Shown piece by piece: positions 8,968 through 21,449 of a stretch of 64,000 nucleotides of DNA. A model generated the notes under the pieces. It saw nothing but the letters and a program-made list of their open reading frames with translations, was not told the origin of the DNA and did not search any database. Each line of letters opens with the position of its first letter. The stretch's first letter is position 1. The stretch is from Alkalihalophilus marmarensis DSM 21297 (lineage in GTDB: Bacteria > Bacillota > Bacilli > Bacillales > Bacillaceae_D): NCBI RefSeq assembly GCF_000474275.2, contig NZ_ATAE01000056.1:1-64000 (forward strand). Reading direction: 5' to 3'. The position numbers and the translations under genes were made by a program.

Positions 8968-9690
8968 ATGGAAAAACGTGAACTGCTATACGAGGGAAAA
9001 GCGAAGAAAATATATCGTACAGATAACGAAAGTATTTTGTGGGTTTCTTATAAAGATGACGCAACTGCTTTTAATGGAGAAAAGAAAGCTCAGCTTGAGG
9101 GTAAAGCAAGGCTGAATAATGAAATCACATCTCTCATCTTTAAGCATTTAGAGGCAGAGGGGCTTGAAACTCATTTTGTTGAAAGACTATCAGAAACTGA
9201 TCAGTTAGTTAGAAAAGTAGATATTGTTCCACTTGAAGTTGTTGTGAGAAATCAGGTAGCCGGAAGTATGGCTAAACGCTTAGGACTTGAAGAAGGCTTG
9301 AAACTCGCACGTCCTGTTGTGGAATTCTACTATAAAGACGATGCATTAGGAGACCCCCTTATTACAGAAGATCATATTGCGATACTCGCAGCTGCAACTC
9401 CTGAAGAGGTAGACCAGTTAAAATTAATGGCGCGTAAAGTAAACGAGCACCTGCAAAAGCTTTTTGCCACAATTGATATTAAATTAATTGATTTCAAACT
9501 TGAATTTGGCCGGACCGAGAGCGGTGAACTTCTTTTAGCAGATGAAATTTCACCGGATACATGCCGTCTTTGGGATATGGAAACAAACGAACGTTTTGAT
9601 AAAGATTTATTCAGACGTAATCTAGGAAACTTGCAAGCTGGTTATCAAGAAATTTTAACTCGACTAGGAGGCCCAACATGTACAAAGTAA
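8968..9690 (+). CDS. purC: SAICAR synthetase
   Basis: Phosphoribosylaminoimidazole-succinocarboxamide synthase joins aspartate to CAIR using ATP. The 240 residues match the family length. It starts with [12 protein letters not shown], the ATP-binding start of the family. It carries [14 protein letters not shown] and [12 protein letters not shown], the second a family signature. Its 3' end overlaps purS by 13 bases. Confidence 0.95.
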   Translation: MEKRELLYEGKAKKIYRTDNESILWVSYKDDATAFNGEKKAQLEGKARLNNEITSLIFKHLEAEGLETHFVERLSETDQLVRKVDIVPLEVVVRNQVAGSMAKRLGLEEGLKLARPVVEFYYKDDALGDPLITEDHIAILAAATPEEVDQLKLMARKVNEHLQKLFATIDIKLIDFKLEFGRTESGELLLADEISPDTCRLWDMETNERFDKDLFRRNLGNLQAGYQEILTRLGGPTCTK

Positions 9691-9929
9691 AAGTGTATGT
9701 AACGTTAAGAGAAAGTGTACTAGACCCTCAAGGAGTAGCAGTGAAAAGTGCTCTGCACACAATGGATTACAAAGAAGTAGAAGATGTACGTATTGGTAAA
9801 TACTTAGAGCTTGCTGTAAATGAGACCGAAAATATTGAAGCTAGAATCGAAGAGATGTGTGAGAAACTGCTTGCTAATACAGTAATCGAAGACTACCGCT
9901 ATGAAATCGAGGAGGTTGTCCCGTCATGA
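9678..9929 (+). CDS. purS: FGAM synthase subunit PurS
   Basis: The 83-residue small subunit that bridges PurL and PurQ in the three-part FGAM synthetase of Gram-positives and archaea. [19 protein letters not shown] is the typical start. The ATG overlaps the end of purC, and its stop overlaps the purQ start (ATGA). This permits equal translation of the complex. Confidence 0.95.
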   Translation: MYKVKVYVTLRESVLDPQGVAVKSALHTMDYKEVEDVRIGKYLELAVNETENIEARIEEMCEKLLANTVIEDYRYEIEEVVPS

Positions 9930-10609
9930 AATTTGCAGTAATCGTTTTTCCTGGCTCAAACTGTGATGCTGATATGTATCATGCAATCTCTGATGCTCTA
10001 GGAGCTGAAGCAGAGTACGTATGGCATCATGAAACCTCTCTTCAGGGATTTGACGGCATCTTGCTTCCGGGAGGGTTCTCGCACGGCGACTATTTACGCT
10101 CAGGTGCGATTGCACGCTTTGCTCCTATTATGAAAGCTGTCATTGAGGCTGCTAAAGAAGGAAAGCCAGTGCTAGGTGTATGCAACGGATTTCAAATTTT
10201 ACTAGAAGCAGGTCTTCTTCCTGGGGCGATGAAGCGTAACGAGGGATTGAAGTTCATTTGTAGACCAGCTGTCTTAACGGTTGAAAATGAAAAAACGATG
10301 TTTACAGCAGGCTATGAAAAGGGTCAGGAAATTACGATCCCAGTCGCGCATGGCGAAGGAAACTATGAATGTGATGATGCAACTTTTAACGAACTTGAAA
10401 AGAACGGACAGATTATTTTCCGTTACCAAGACAATATCAACGGTTCACGTCATCAGATTGCTGGAATTATGAACGAAGCAGGAAATGTTTTAGGGATGAT
10501 GCCGCACCCTGAGCGTGCAGTGGAAGCATTGCTTGGAAGTGACGATGGATTAGCATTATTTCAATCAATTGTACGAAATTGGAGGGAAACTCATGTCGCT
10601 ACTACTTGA
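9926..10609 (+). CDS. purQ: FGAM synthase glutaminase subunit PurQ
   Basis: Class I glutamine amidotransferase that supplies ammonia to PurL. The nucleophile is in GVCNGFQIL (about Cys86) and the His-Glu pair in MPHPERAVE (about 192-200). The 227 residues are full length. It overlaps purS (4 bases) and purL (17 bases). Confidence 0.95.
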   Translation: MKFAVIVFPGSNCDADMYHAISDALGAEAEYVWHHETSLQGFDGILLPGGFSHGDYLRSGAIARFAPIMKAVIEAAKEGKPVLGVCNGFQILLEAGLLPGAMKRNEGLKFICRPAVLTVENEKTMFTAGYEKGQEITIPVAHGEGNYECDDATFNELEKNGQIIFRYQDNINGSRHQIAGIMNEAGNVLGMMPHPERAVEALLGSDDGLALFQSIVRNWRETHVATT

Positions 10610-12818
10610 GCCTACAGCAGAACGTGTAAAAGAAGAGAAACTCTACTTGGAAATGGGTCTGACAGATGCGGAATTTGAGCTGGCAGAATCCATTTTAGGA
10701 CGCACACCAAATTATACGGAGACAGGCTTATTTTCAGTCATGTGGTCTGAACACTGTAGCTACAAAAATTCAAAAGTGCTGCTACGCAAATTCCCGACTG
10801 AGGGAGAGAAGGTTCTTCAAGGGCCTGGAGAAGGAGCGGGGATTATTGATATTGGCGACTCGCAAGCTGTCGTATTTAAAATCGAGAGCCATAATCATCC
10901 TTCAGCGATTGAGCCTTATCAAGGAGCAGCTACAGGTGTAGGCGGTATTCTTCGTGATGTATTTTCAATGGGAGCTCGTCCAATTTCGTTATTAAATTCA
11001 CTGCGTTTTGGTGAGTTGACATCACCAAAAGTTCGTTACTTATTTGAAGAGGTTGTAGCTGGGATTGCTGGCTATGGTAACTGTATCGGTGTACCGACTG
11101 TTGGCGGCGAAGTTCAATTTGATCCTTGTTATGAAGGGAATCCGCTAGTAAACGCCATGTGTGTCGGTTTAATTGACCATAAGGATATTCAAAAGGGTCA
11201 GGCAAAAGGTGTCGGCAATACGGTGATGTATGTTGGAGCAAGCACGGGGCGTGATGGAATTCACGGGGCCACATTTGCCTCTGAAGAGCTTAGTGAGGAT
11301 TCGGATGAAAAACGTCCAGCCGTTCAAGTTGGCGACCCATTCATGGAGAAGTTATTGCTAGAAGCATGCCTTGAGTTGATCCAATCAGACGCCCTTGTAG
11401 GGATTCAAGATATGGGTGCAGCTGGATTAACGTCATCTTCAGCAGAGATGGCAAGTAAAGCGGGCTCAGGTATTGAGATGAACCTAGACCTCATCCCTCA
11501 GCGTGAAAAAGGGATGACGCCATATGAGATGATGCTCTCAGAATCTCAAGAGCGCATGCTCATCGTTGTCAAAAAAGGCCGCGAACAAGAGATTAAAGAA
11601 ATCGTTGATCGTTGGGGCTTACTATCAGCTGAAGTTGGAGTTGTAACTGATGACAAACGTCTTCGCCTTCTTCACAACGGAGACATTGTAGCTGATGTAC
11701 CAGTTGATGCACTGGCAGAAGAAGCACCGGTTTATCACAAGCCATCGAAGGTACCTGCTTACTACGAGGAGTTCCAAAAACAAGAGGCATGGACACCGGA
11801 AATTGACGATCCAAAAGAAACATTAGTCCAATTGCTTGCGCAGCCAACGATCGCAAGCAAAGAGTGGGTGTATGACCAATACGATCACATGGTTCAGACA
11901 AATACGGTTGTCACACCGGGTTCTGATGCGGCAGTTGTTCGTATCCGTGGAACACGCAAGGCACTTGCGATGACAACTGATTGTAATTCACGTTACTTAT
12001 ATTTAGACCCAGAAGTAGGCGGTCAAATCGCGATTGCTGAAGCTGCTCGTAATATCGTTTGTTCTGGTGCGACACCGCTTGGCTTAACAGATGGTTTAAA
12101 TTACGGAAGTCCTGATAAACCAGAGATCTTCTGGCAGTTAGAGAAATCAACTGACGGCATGAGCGAGGCTTGCCGTGTTCTTGAAACACCTGTTATCGGC
12201 GGAAATGTCTCTCTTTACAATGAAACGAACGGCGTTGCTGTTTACCCAACACCGGTAATCGGCATGGTAGGACTTATTGAAGATGTAGATCATATCACGA
12301 CTCAAACATTTAAAGAAGCAGGAGACTTCATCTATCTCATTGGTGATACAAAGGCTGAATTTGGAGGCAGTGAGCTTCAAAAAATGCTGAACGGATCGAT
12401 CTCAGGCAAGGCGCCTACACTTGATCTTGAAGTGGAGAAAGCTCATCAAAACATGTTATTAACAGCAATCAAATCAGGGCTTGTTGCCTCTGCTCATGAC
12501 GTAGCAGAAGGCGGCGTGGGAGTAGCACTTGCAGAGAGCTTAATTGGAACAGAACTTGGGGCAGATGCAGTATTAAATGGGGAGATTATCTCACAGCTGT
12601 TTGCAGAATCTCAATCTAGATTTATCGTTTCAGTGAAGCCTGCGAACCAAGCTCAATTTGAACAAGTAGTAAAAGCGACCTTAATTGGTTACGTCACAAA
12701 TGATCCATCGCTTGTTGTGAAATCAGCTGATGAGAAGACGGTACTGAATGTATCAGTAGATGAAATGACTAAGGCTTGGAAGGGAGCCATTCCATGTTTG
12801 CTGAAATCAAAGGCTTAA
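10593..12818 (+). CDS. purL: FGAM synthase synthetase subunit PurL (small form)
   Basis: ATP-dependent conversion of FGAR to FGAM, working with PurQ ammonia and PurS. The 741 residues fit the small-type PurL. Two AIR-synthetase-like halves are visible. The catalytic start ([12 protein letters not shown], about 49-60), [14 protein letters not shown] and [17 protein letters not shown] are intact. ATG at 10593 is preferred because GGAGGGAAACTC lies directly upstream. An upstream in-frame start would sit inside purQ. Overlaps purF by 25 bases. Confidence 0.95.
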   Translation: MSLLLEPTAERVKEEKLYLEMGLTDAEFELAESILGRTPNYTETGLFSVMWSEHCSYKNSKVLLRKFPTEGEKVLQGPGEGAGIIDIGDSQAVVFKIESHNHPSAIEPYQGAATGVGGILRDVFSMGARPISLLNSLRFGELTSPKVRYLFEEVVAGIAGYGNCIGVPTVGGEVQFDPCYEGNPLVNAMCVGLIDHKDIQKGQAKGVGNTVMYVGASTGRDGIHGATFASEELSEDSDEKRPAVQVGDPFMEKLLLEACLELIQSDALVGIQDMGAAGLTSSSAEMASKAGSGIEMNLDLIPQREKGMTPYEMMLSESQERMLIVVKKGREQEIKEIVDRWGLLSAEVGVVTDDKRLRLLHNGDIVADVPVDALAEEAPVYHKPSKVPAYYEEFQKQEAWTPEIDDPKETLVQLLAQPTIASKEWVYDQYDHMVQTNTVVTPGSDAAVVRIRGTRKALAMTTDCNSRYLYLDPEVGGQIAIAEAARNIVCSGATPLGLTDGLNYGSPDKPEIFWQLEKSTDGMSEACRVLETPVIGGNVSLYNETNGVAVYPTPVIGMVGLIEDVDHITTQTFKEAGDFIYLIGDTKAEFGGSELQKMLNGSISGKAPTLDLEVEKAHQNMLLTAIKSGLVASAHDVAEGGVGVALAESLIGTELGADAVLNGEIISQLFAESQSRFIVSVKPANQAQFEQVVKATLIGYVTNDPSLVVKSADEKTVLNVSVDEMTKAWKGAIPCLLKSKA

Positions 12819-14206
12819 ATGAAGAATGTGGTGTATTTGCTGTCTGGGGTCATAAGGATGCTGCTCAAATTACGTATTATGGACTGCACAGCTTACAGCA
12901 TAGAGGACAAGAAGGAGCTGGCATCGTCGTCACAGACGGTGAGCAGCTCTCCGTTCATAAAGGAATGGGGCTTGTAAATGAAGTATTCAGACCAGAGGAC
13001 CTAACGTTGCTGCACGGAAAAGGAGCGGTTGGCCACGTTCGTTACGCTACAGCAGGCGGAGGCGGCTTTGCCAATGTGCAGCCGCTCCTGTTCCGCTCTC
13101 AGCGTGGGGGTTTAGCGCTTGCTCATAACGGTAATCTAGTGAACGCCAACAATCTGAAGCATCAGCTAGAAGGGCAAGGCAGTATCTTTCAATCGACTTC
13201 TGATACAGAAGTGTTAGCTCATTTAATTAAACGCAGCGGGTACTACACACTAGAGGATCAACTGAAAAATGCTCTAAGTATGTTAAAAGGGGCCTATGCA
13301 TTTGCGGTCATGAACGAGACTCAACTAATGGTCGCTCTTGACCCGAATGGCTTGCGTCCGCTCTCTATTGGACGCCTTGGAGATGCTTATGTGGTAGCAA
13401 GTGAGACTTGTGCATTTGATATTATTGGGGCTGAGTACGAGCGGGATGTGCAGCCGGGTGAACTTGTAATTATTGATGATAATGGCTTACGTTCTGAGCG
13501 TTTTGTCAGCTCGCAGCCAAGAGCAATCTGCAGTATGGAGTATGTCTATTTTGCTCGTCCTGACAGCAATGTTGATGGGGTGAATGTTCATACCGCAAGA
13601 AAGAATCTCGGAAAGCAGCTGGCATATGAAGCACCTATTGAAGCGGATGTTGTGACAGGAGTACCGGATTCTAGTATTTCAGCAGCGATTGGCTATGCAG
13701 AGCAGACCGGTATTCCGTATGAGCTTGGATTAATTAAGAACCGTTATGTCGGCCGGACGTTTATCCAGCCTTCGCAAGAGCTTCGTGAGCAAGGAGTGAA
13801 AATGAAGCTGTCAGCCGTGCGTGGTGTAGTTGAAGGGAAACGCGTGGTAATGATCGATGATTCGATTGTACGCGGAACAACGAGTAGACGAATTGTACGG
13901 ATGCTTCGTGAAGCGGGGGCAAAAGAAGTTCATGTACGTATCAGTTCACCGCCTATAAAGAACCCGTGCTTTTACGGAATCGATACATCAACAACAGAAG
14001 AGCTGATTGCATCAAATCATTCCATTGAAGAAATGAGAGACATGATGGGTGCAGATACATTAGCTTTCTTATCAACAGAAGGACTTATGGCTGGCATTGG
14101 CCGTGATAGTCTAGAACCTAATTGTGGGCAGTGTTTAGCATGCTTTACAGGACAGTACCCAACAGAGATCTATGCGGATACACTTCATCCACATGCAAAA
14201 GTATAA
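12794..14206 (+). CDS. purF: Amidophosphoribosyltransferase
   Basis: First committed purine step: PRPP plus glutamine to phosphoribosylamine. ATG at 12794 gives [15 protein letters not shown]. The first 11 residues are a propeptide, and cleavage exposes the catalytic Cys12, as in B. subtilis. The PRPP site [13 protein letters not shown] (about 351-363) is intact. Downstream cysteines ([15 protein letters not shown]) match the [4Fe-4S] ligands of the oxygen-labile Bacillus enzyme. The 470 residues are normal. A 36-base gap to purM holds a GGGGAGGAA site. Confidence 0.95.
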   Translation: MFAEIKGLNEECGVFAVWGHKDAAQITYYGLHSLQHRGQEGAGIVVTDGEQLSVHKGMGLVNEVFRPEDLTLLHGKGAVGHVRYATAGGGGFANVQPLLFRSQRGGLALAHNGNLVNANNLKHQLEGQGSIFQSTSDTEVLAHLIKRSGYYTLEDQLKNALSMLKGAYAFAVMNETQLMVALDPNGLRPLSIGRLGDAYVVASETCAFDIIGAEYERDVQPGELVIIDDNGLRSERFVSSQPRAICSMEYVYFARPDSNVDGVNVHTARKNLGKQLAYEAPIEADVVTGVPDSSISAAIGYAEQTGIPYELGLIKNRYVGRTFIQPSQELREQGVKMKLSAVRGVVEGKRVVMIDDSIVRGTTSRRIVRMLREAGAKEVHVRISSPPIKNPCFYGIDTSTTEELIASNHSIEEMRDMMGADTLAFLSTEGLMAGIGRDSLEPNCGQCLACFTGQYPTEIYADTLHPHAKV

Positions 14207-14242
14207 CAACCGATTTATTGGAATAAAGGGGAGGAACCAAGG

Positions 14243-15277
14243 ATGTCAGAAGCATATAAGCAAGCCGGAGTAGACATTGAAGCAGGGTATGAAGCCGTTC
14301 GCCGTATGGGCCAGCATGTTAATCGTACAAATCGCCCAGGAGTCATGGGGGGATTAGGCGGTTTTGGAGGCATGTTCGACCTTTCAAGCTTAAAAATGAA
14401 GGAGCCCGTATTAGTATCAGGAACAGACGGGGTAGGAACGAAGCTGATGCTTGCGTTTATGATGGATAAGCACGATACGATCGGTGTTGATGCGGTTGCG
14501 ATGTGTGTGAATGATATCGTAGTTCAAGGGGCTGAGCCATTGTATTTCCTTGATTATTTAGCTGTAGGAAAGGCTGATCCCGTTCGGATTGAGTCGATTG
14601 TAAAAGGTGTGGCTGATGGCTGTGAGCAAGCAGGCTGTGCCTTAATTGGCGGAGAAACAGCTGAAATGCCGGGCATGTATAGTGAAGATGAATATGATGT
14701 AGCCGGTTTTTCAGTCGGTGCGGTTGAGAAGAGCGATTTACTTACAGGTGAAGAAATTACTCCAGGCGATATTGTGATTGGGCTTTCATCAAACGGTCTC
14801 CACAGCAACGGCTTCTCTTTAGTACGAAAAGTATTTCTAGAGGACAACAAGCTTTCGTTACATGACACTCTTCCTGGACTTGATGGCACGTTAGGAGAAG
14901 AATTGCTTACACCAACGAGAATTTACGTGAAGCCTTTATTAGAAGTGCTTCGTACTTACTCTGTTCACGGCCTGGCCCATGTAACCGGAGGCGGTTTTTA
15001 CGAAAATATTCCGCGTATGCTTCCTGATGGCTGCGGTGTTGAAATTGATTTTGGCTCTTGGCCGATCCACCCTGTTTTCTCACTGCTTGAAGAGTACGGC
15101 AGTCTATCAAAAAAGGATATGTTTAGTGCGTTTAATATGGGAATTGGAATGATTGCGGTCGTTCCTGAAAAAGACCATACTAACGTGATTCGTACCCTTG
15201 AAGCGCAAGGCGAGAAAGCATTTATTATCGGTCGAGTGACAAGCGGTGCAGGAGTGACGATTGGAGGCATTGATTGA
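14243..15277 (+). CDS. purM: Phosphoribosylformylglycinamidine cyclo-ligase (AIR synthetase)
   Basis: ATP-dependent ring closure of FGAM to AIR. The 344 residues are full length. [13 protein letters not shown] and [17 protein letters not shown] are the family's substrate and ATP motifs. Its TGA (15275-15277) overlaps the purN ATG. Confidence 0.95.
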   Translation: MSEAYKQAGVDIEAGYEAVRRMGQHVNRTNRPGVMGGLGGFGGMFDLSSLKMKEPVLVSGTDGVGTKLMLAFMMDKHDTIGVDAVAMCVNDIVVQGAEPLYFLDYLAVGKADPVRIESIVKGVADGCEQAGCALIGGETAEMPGMYSEDEYDVAGFSVGAVEKSDLLTGEEITPGDIVIGLSSNGLHSNGFSLVRKVFLEDNKLSLHDTLPGLDGTLGEELLTPTRIYVKPLLEVLRTYSVHGLAHVTGGGFYENIPRMLPDGCGVEIDFGSWPIHPVFSLLEEYGSLSKKDMFSAFNMGIGMIAVVPEKDHTNVIRTLEAQGEKAFIIGRVTSGAGVTIGGID

Positions 15278-15870
15278 TGAGGCGGATAGCTGTTTTTGCT
15301 TCTGGAAACGGAACAAATGCACAAGCGATTATTGATCAAGCAAAAAGCGGTGTGCTCGAATGTGAAGTGGTGCTTGTTGTGAGTGATAAGCCGAATGCAT
15401 TTGCATTAACACGAGCAAAAAATGCAGGGATCGACACGTTTAGTTTCAAGCCATCTGATTTCAAAAATAAAGAAAGCTACGAGTCCGAGTTGGTCAAGAA
15501 GCTAAAAGAGAAAAACGTACAGTTTATTGCGTTAGCTGGATATATGCGCCTGATAGGGCAAACGCTGCTTAAGGCATTCGAAGGGAAAATAGTAAATATC
15601 CATCCATCTTTATTGCCGCAATTCCCTGGTCTTGATGCGATCGGCCAAGCGATGAATGCTGGTGTAAGGGAGACTGGTGTGACGATCCATCTTGTAGATT
15701 CAGGAATGGATACCGGTCCGATTATTGCTCAAGAAACAGTACAGGTTGATCAAGATGATACAATGGAAACATTAACAACAAAGATACAAGCAGTGGAACA
15801 TCGGCTTTATCCTGCGATTATAAAGGGGTGGGTAAAGTCTTTAGAGCCGGAAGGAGTTATGAGCAAATGA
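15277..15870 (+). CDS. purN: Phosphoribosylglycinamide formyltransferase
   Basis: Transfers a formyl group from 10-formyl-THF to GAR. The catalytic Asn-x-His pair is in [12 protein letters not shown] and the catalytic Asp in [11 protein letters not shown]. The loop after FPG reads [11 protein letters not shown] where many homologues have LHAHRQAL, a mild divergence outside the catalytic triad. ATG at 15277, 9 bases after GGAGG, is preferred over TTG at 15274. Overlaps purM and purH. Confidence 0.93.
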   Translation: MRRIAVFASGNGTNAQAIIDQAKSGVLECEVVLVVSDKPNAFALTRAKNAGIDTFSFKPSDFKNKESYESELVKKLKEKNVQFIALAGYMRLIGQTLLKAFEGKIVNIHPSLLPQFPGLDAIGQAMNAGVRETGVTIHLVDSGMDTGPIIAQETVQVDQDDTMETLTTKIQAVEHRLYPAIIKGWVKSLEPEGVMSK

Positions 15871-17396
15871 AGAGAAGAGCATTAGTCAGTGTATCAAACA
15901 AAGAAGGCATTATCCCTTTTGTAGAAGGTTTAGTGAAAGAAGGATTTGAAGTTGTTTCTACAGGCGGAACGAAAAAAGCAATTCAAGAGGCAGGCATTCC
16001 TGTAACAGGGATTCAAGATGTGACAGGATTTCCTGAAATCTTAGAAGGCCGTGTTAAAACCCTTCACCCAAATATTCATGGTGGATTGCTTGCGATGCGT
16101 GATAAAGATGATCACAAAGCGCAGCTTGAAGAACACAATATTACACCGATTGATGTGGTTGTTGTGAATCTTTATCCTTTTCAACAAACGATCGCAAAAC
16201 CAGGTTCAACATTTGAAGATGCTATTGAAAATATTGATATCGGCGGTCCAAGCATGCTTCGAGCGGCGGCAAAGAACCATAAGCATGTGACGGTTGTTGT
16301 TGACCCACAAGATTATGACACAGTACTAGCTGAACTTAAAGATGGTGTGACTGCTGAAACACGCCGCCGCCTAGCTGCAAAAGTATTCCGTCATACAGCT
16401 TCTTATGATGCAGTCATCGCTGAATATTTAACGGAAGCAACAGGCGAAGAAAGTCCGGAAACTCTAACAGTTACATATGAGAAAAAACAAAGCTTGCGCT
16501 ATGGTGAAAACCCTCATCAAAAAGCGACATTTTATAAAAAGCCGCTTGCAAAAGATGGATCAATTGCTACAGCTGTTCAGTTACACGGAAAAGAACTCTC
16601 TTACAACAATATTAATGATGCAGACGCGGCTCTTGCGATTGTTAAAGAATTTGCAGAGCCTGCTTGTGTAGCTGTTAAACATATGAACCCGTGTGGTGTG
16701 GGTACTGGTAAGACAATTGAACAAGCGTATGATAAGGCATATGAAGCAGATCCAGTTTCCATTTTTGGCGGGATTATTGCTCTTAATAAAGAGGTAGATA
16801 AACAGACTGCGCTTAAAATGAAAGAAATCTTCTTAGAGATTATTATTGCGCCTGCATTTACTGAAGAAGCACTTGAAGTATTAAAAGAAAAGAAAAACCT
16901 TCGCCTCTTAACAGTGGATACAACAAAAGCCGAAGGAAAAGAAGCAAGCTTGACATCGATCCACGGTGGACTTCTTGTTCAAGATGAGGATACCTTCAGC
17001 TTTGATGAAGCGGATATCTCTGTACCGACAAAGCGTGAGCCTTCTGAAGAAGAATGGAGTGCATTGAAGCTTGCTTGGAAAGTCGTGAAGCACGTGAAGT
17101 CAAACGCGATTGTTCTAGCAAATGATCAAATGACTGTTGGTGTTGGAGCTGGTCAAATGAATCGTGTCGGGGCAGCTGCGATTGCTCTAGAGCAAGCAAG
17201 CGAGCGTATGGAAGGCGCGGTTATGGGTTCAGATGCTTTCTTCCCAATGGGTGATACAGTTGAAGCAGCAGCAAAAGCTGGCGTGCGTGCAATCATTCAG
17301 CCAGGCGGATCGATCCGTGATCAGGAATCAATTGATATGGCTGATCGTTATGATATTGCGATGGTATTTACAGGGGTACGTCATTTCAAACATTAA
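15867..17396 (+). CDS. purH: Bifunctional AICAR transformylase / IMP cyclohydrolase
   Basis: Last two steps to IMP. The N-terminal MGS-like cyclohydrolase domain (about 1-190) includes STGGTKKA and [13 protein letters not shown]. The C-terminal transformylase domain (about 195-509) holds the KHMNPCGVG catalytic segment. ATG at 15867 overlaps the purN stop (ATGA) and follows GGAAGGAG. The 509 residues are normal for the family. Confidence 0.95.
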   Translation: MKRRALVSVSNKEGIIPFVEGLVKEGFEVVSTGGTKKAIQEAGIPVTGIQDVTGFPEILEGRVKTLHPNIHGGLLAMRDKDDHKAQLEEHNITPIDVVVVNLYPFQQTIAKPGSTFEDAIENIDIGGPSMLRAAAKNHKHVTVVVDPQDYDTVLAELKDGVTAETRRRLAAKVFRHTASYDAVIAEYLTEATGEESPETLTVTYEKKQSLRYGENPHQKATFYKKPLAKDGSIATAVQLHGKELSYNNINDADAALAIVKEFAEPACVAVKHMNPCGVGTGKTIEQAYDKAYEADPVSIFGGIIALNKEVDKQTALKMKEIFLEIIIAPAFTEEALEVLKEKKNLRLLTVDTTKAEGKEASLTSIHGGLLVQDEDTFSFDEADISVPTKREPSEEEWSALKLAWKVVKHVKSNAIVLANDQMTVGVGAGQMNRVGAAAIALEQASERMEGAVMGSDAFFPMGDTVEAAAKAGVRAIIQPGGSIRDQESIDMADRYDIAMVFTGVRHFKH

Positions 17397-18771
<1,375 letters not shown>

Positions 18772-18792
18772 GTTGTCACCTCCAGTGATGAT

Positions 18793-18826
18793 AAACCGTA
18801 TAAGTTCTAGACTTATACGGTTTTTG
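18793..18826 (+). terminator. Purine operon terminator
   Basis: A perfect 13-bp stem (18793-18805 with 18811-18823) with TCTAG in the loop, then a T tract. It lies beyond the start of the oppositely oriented 36-aa gene, so purine transcripts run antisense across that gene. Confidence 0.9.
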
Positions 18827-18840
18827 TTTACCTTAAACGA

Positions 18841-19222
18841 AGCATGCCCTTCCGCCTTTCGGTCTAGCTGCGGCTCCTTGTCCTGCGGGTAAAAACGGTG
18901 CCTCGAATGAAGACAAAAAGCGTCTTCATATCGCTGCCCCTCATTTTACCGCATGCCAGTGAAGTCGCCTTCGCCTTTCGGGGTGTCTAGCTTCATGGCA
19001 TTGTCCTTCGAGAAACTTTTGTGAATCAAACGAAGACAAAAAGCGACTTCTTTTTGCTTCCCCTAAGTTTTCGAATGCCAGAACATGCCCTTCCGCCTTT
19101 CGGTTCTAGCTGCGGCTCCTTGTCCTGCGGGTAAAAACGGTGCATCGAATGAAGACATAGAGCGTCTTCATATCGCTGCCCCTAATTTTACCGCATGCCA
19201 GTGCAGTCACCTTAGCTTTTCG
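18841..19222. repeat. Three tandem ~120-bp structured repeats plus a partial fourth
   Basis: Units begin at about 18841, 18961 and 19082, with a truncated one at 19202. Units 1 and 3 are nearly identical; unit 2 is diverged. Each contains CGCCTTTCGG (a CCGAAAGG tetraloop stem on the minus strand), a GTCTTCA-type inner hairpin and an outer stem. The outer stem is GCGGTAAAA/TTTTTACCCGC in units 1 and 3, but TTCGAAAACTT/AAGTTTCTCGAA in unit 2. No convincing reading frame is present. Confidence 0.75.
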
Positions 19223-19225
19223 TTC

Positions 19226-19495
19226 CTATGACGGGTTCATTACTCTGCCGTCTTGGTGGTGTTCGTCGTCGTGGCTTTGGTGGTGGTTGTGGTCCATTAG
19301 TTCGCTTTTCGCTAAATAGACAAGCGGGCAGAAGCGGGTAATTCCTTCTGCAATTTTCATACCGCCTAGCATGGCAGCTAAGAGTGATCGATTGCGGTTT
19401 GGTTTTCGTACCATTTTTGCGATTGAGTAAGCAAGGACAGTAAAGCCTGCTGTAATTCGGATTAATGCATCAATTCGTCCAATATTTGGTTTCAT
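19226..19495 (-). CDS. DUF2892 (YgaP-like transmembrane) protein
   Basis: An 89-residue protein starting MKPNIGRIDALIRITAGF, the typical opening of DUF2892 membrane domains. Two hydrophobic segments (about 12-28 and 37-57) surround a basic loop. The C-terminus is unusual: a His/Asp-rich tail (DHNHHQSHDDEHHQD) that could bind metal. The start at 19493-19495 is chosen by family similarity; the nearest AAAGG is 13-14 bases away, so the ribosome binding site is poor. A Rex-like palindrome lies just upstream at 19516-19533. Confidence 0.7.
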   Translation of the reverse strand: MKPNIGRIDALIRITAGFTVLAYSIAKMVRKPNRNRSLLAAMLGGMKIAEGITRFCPLVYLAKSELMDHNHHQSHDDEHHQDGRVMNPS

Positions 19496-19515
19496 TTTTT
19501 CATCATCTGCCTTTC

Positions 19516-19533
19516 TTGTGAACGTGTTCACGA
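19516..19533. promoter_or_regulatory. Candidate Rex-like operator
   Basis: TTGTGAA-CGTG-TTCACGA matches the redox repressor Rex consensus TTGTGAA-N4-TTCACAA except for one base, with a GC-containing centre. It lies about 21 bases upstream of the DUF2892 gene start. A chance palindrome is possible. Confidence 0.35.
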
Positions 19534-19656
19534 ATTTGTTAAAAAAACATGTAAAAAGATTTGACAACTTTAGTGAGTTAATGAGTGATTGTATGGTACG
19601 ATAGGAGCAACAGAATAATTTACAAAAAACAGGAACTTGGAAACGGGTGATTTCAC

Positions 19657-21396
19657 ATGACGGAGCGAATTTATCGCTGGACAAAAAAACGTTTACGCCA
19701 ACAACTCGAAGTTGTTAGAGGAGAGCAGGCGCCTTCGCTCGTCCTAAAAAATGCAACCTATTTAAACCATGCGAGAAAGAAATGGTTACAAGCAAATATA
19801 TGGATTGCACAGGATCGTATTGTTTATGTTGGAGACGATCTGCCTAACACATTAGACGGAACGGAAATTGTGGACTGTTCAGATCAATATATAGTCCCTG
19901 GATATATCGAGCATCATGCTCATCCATTTCAACTTTATAATCCCCACAGCTTTGCAAAATATGCAGCTTCACGTGGAACGACAACCTTGATTAATGACAA
20001 CATGATGTTCTTTTTAAATCTCGAAAAAAAGAAAGCGCTTTCTTTGATAGAGGCACTAGATGAGCTTCCAACCTCTATGTATTGGTGGTGCCGATATGAT
20101 GCTCAGACCGAATTAAAAAGTGAGGAAGCGTTCTCAAATTCTAAAATGAAAGCATGGCTTGAGCATCATTTAGTCATCCAAGGCGGGGAGTTGACTTCTT
20201 GGCCGAAGGTATTGACTGGAGATGATGCTACTCTTCATTGGATGCAGGAGACCACAAGACTTAGAAAACCGATTGAAGGGCATTTGCCTGGAGCTTCAGA
20301 GAAGACATTATCTCAAATGGCCTTGCTTGGTGTGACCTGTGATCATGAAGCGATGACAGGAGAAGAGGTCGTAAGAAGGTTGAATTTAGGATATACAACC
20401 TCTCTAAGACACTCATCTATCCGCCCGGATCTGCCGAAGCTGCTTAAAGAAATGCAAGAGCTTGGGGTAGATGTGTTTGATCGTTGCATTATGACTACAG
20501 ATGGTTCTACACCAACGTTTTATGAAGACGGGGTCATGGATCATTTGATTAAAATAGCCTTAGATGCAGGGATTGAACCAATTGATGCCTATGCGATGGC
20601 AACATATAATGTCGCGAAATATTATAACTTGGATCATAAGTTAGGGATGATTGCTCCTGGTCGAGTGGCTCACCTGAACTTTTTAAATGATATAAATGAT
20701 CCTAAGCCAACCTCAGTCATTGCAAAAGGTCAATGGGTTGTAAGAGATGGGCGTCAATGCGAAGGATATGAGTCTTTTCCATGGGAGGATTATGGAATTG
20801 AGCCTCTGAAAATTGATTGGGAATTAAAAGAAGATGATCTTCATTTTTCGATGCCAATGGGAATTGAAATGGTGAATGCCGTTATTTTAAAGCCTTATCA
20901 AATTCCAATTGAATGCACAGATCGCACATTAAGCCAAGATCACGACGAAAGCTTCTTTGTGATGTTAGATAAGAATGGCAAGTGGCTGATCACTTCTATG
21001 CTAAAAGGATTCGCAAATCGTATCTCAGGCTTTGCTAGCTCGTTTTCAAACACTGGCGATATCGTCTTGATTGGTAAAAACATTTCGGATATGGTTAGTG
21101 CCTTTAATGCACTAAAAGAACAAGGCGGAGGGATGGCGCTTGTAGAAGACGGAGAAGTTATCGGTTCAATCCCATTGAAGTTATTCGGTATGCTGTCTAA
21201 TAAAAATATGAATGAGGTTATCAAAGAAGAAAAAGAGTTTGTAGGTATGCTTCGTGAGCGTGGATATAAACATGAAGATCCTATTTACAGCCTGCTTTTC
21301 TTCTCATCCACCCATCTCCCGTATATACGTGTCACACAAAGCGGGATTTATGATGTTCATAAGAAAACGGTACTCTTTCCTTCGATTATGCGTTAA
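19657..21396 (+). CDS. yerA: Adenine deaminase-like amidohydrolase YerA
   Basis: A 579-residue amidohydrolase-superfamily protein matching B. subtilis YerA (putative adenine deaminase) in length and position. The metal-site strand reads VPGYIEHHAHPFQLYNP, keeping HxH. The region around MTGEEVVRRLNLGYTTSLRHSS resembles the AdeC insert that carries a glutamate and repeated RHSS-type residues. The C-terminal half has the AdeC-like domain. Activity on adenine is not established. YerB and YerC follow. A true AdeC lies 2.4 kb downstream. Confidence 0.85.
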   Translation: MTERIYRWTKKRLRQQLEVVRGEQAPSLVLKNATYLNHARKKWLQANIWIAQDRIVYVGDDLPNTLDGTEIVDCSDQYIVPGYIEHHAHPFQLYNPHSFAKYAASRGTTTLINDNMMFFLNLEKKKALSLIEALDELPTSMYWWCRYDAQTELKSEEAFSNSKMKAWLEHHLVIQGGELTSWPKVLTGDDATLHWMQETTRLRKPIEGHLPGASEKTLSQMALLGVTCDHEAMTGEEVVRRLNLGYTTSLRHSSIRPDLPKLLKEMQELGVDVFDRCIMTTDGSTPTFYEDGVMDHLIKIALDAGIEPIDAYAMATYNVAKYYNLDHKLGMIAPGRVAHLNFLNDINDPKPTSVIAKGQWVVRDGRQCEGYESFPWEDYGIEPLKIDWELKEDDLHFSMPMGIEMVNAVILKPYQIPIECTDRTLSQDHDESFFVMLDKNGKWLITSMLKGFANRISGFASSFSNTGDIVLIGKNISDMVSAFNALKEQGGGMALVEDGEVIGSIPLKLFGMLSNKNMNEVIKEEKEFVGMLRERGYKHEDPIYSLLFFSSTHLPYIRVTQSGIYDVHKKTVLFPSIMR

Positions 21397-21449
21397 ACTA
21401 TAAAAGAGTTTATGTTTTTATATTATTTAGCAAAGGGCGTAGACATTAA

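Noticed and set aside
18841-19222. Possible CRISPR array.
   Set aside because: The repeat unit is ~120 bp and continuous; there are no short constant repeats with variable spacers, and no cas genes.
19561-19602. TTGACA at 19561 as the yerA promoter.
   Set aside because: The nearest -10-like TACGAT (19597) is 30 bases away, too far for sigma-A.
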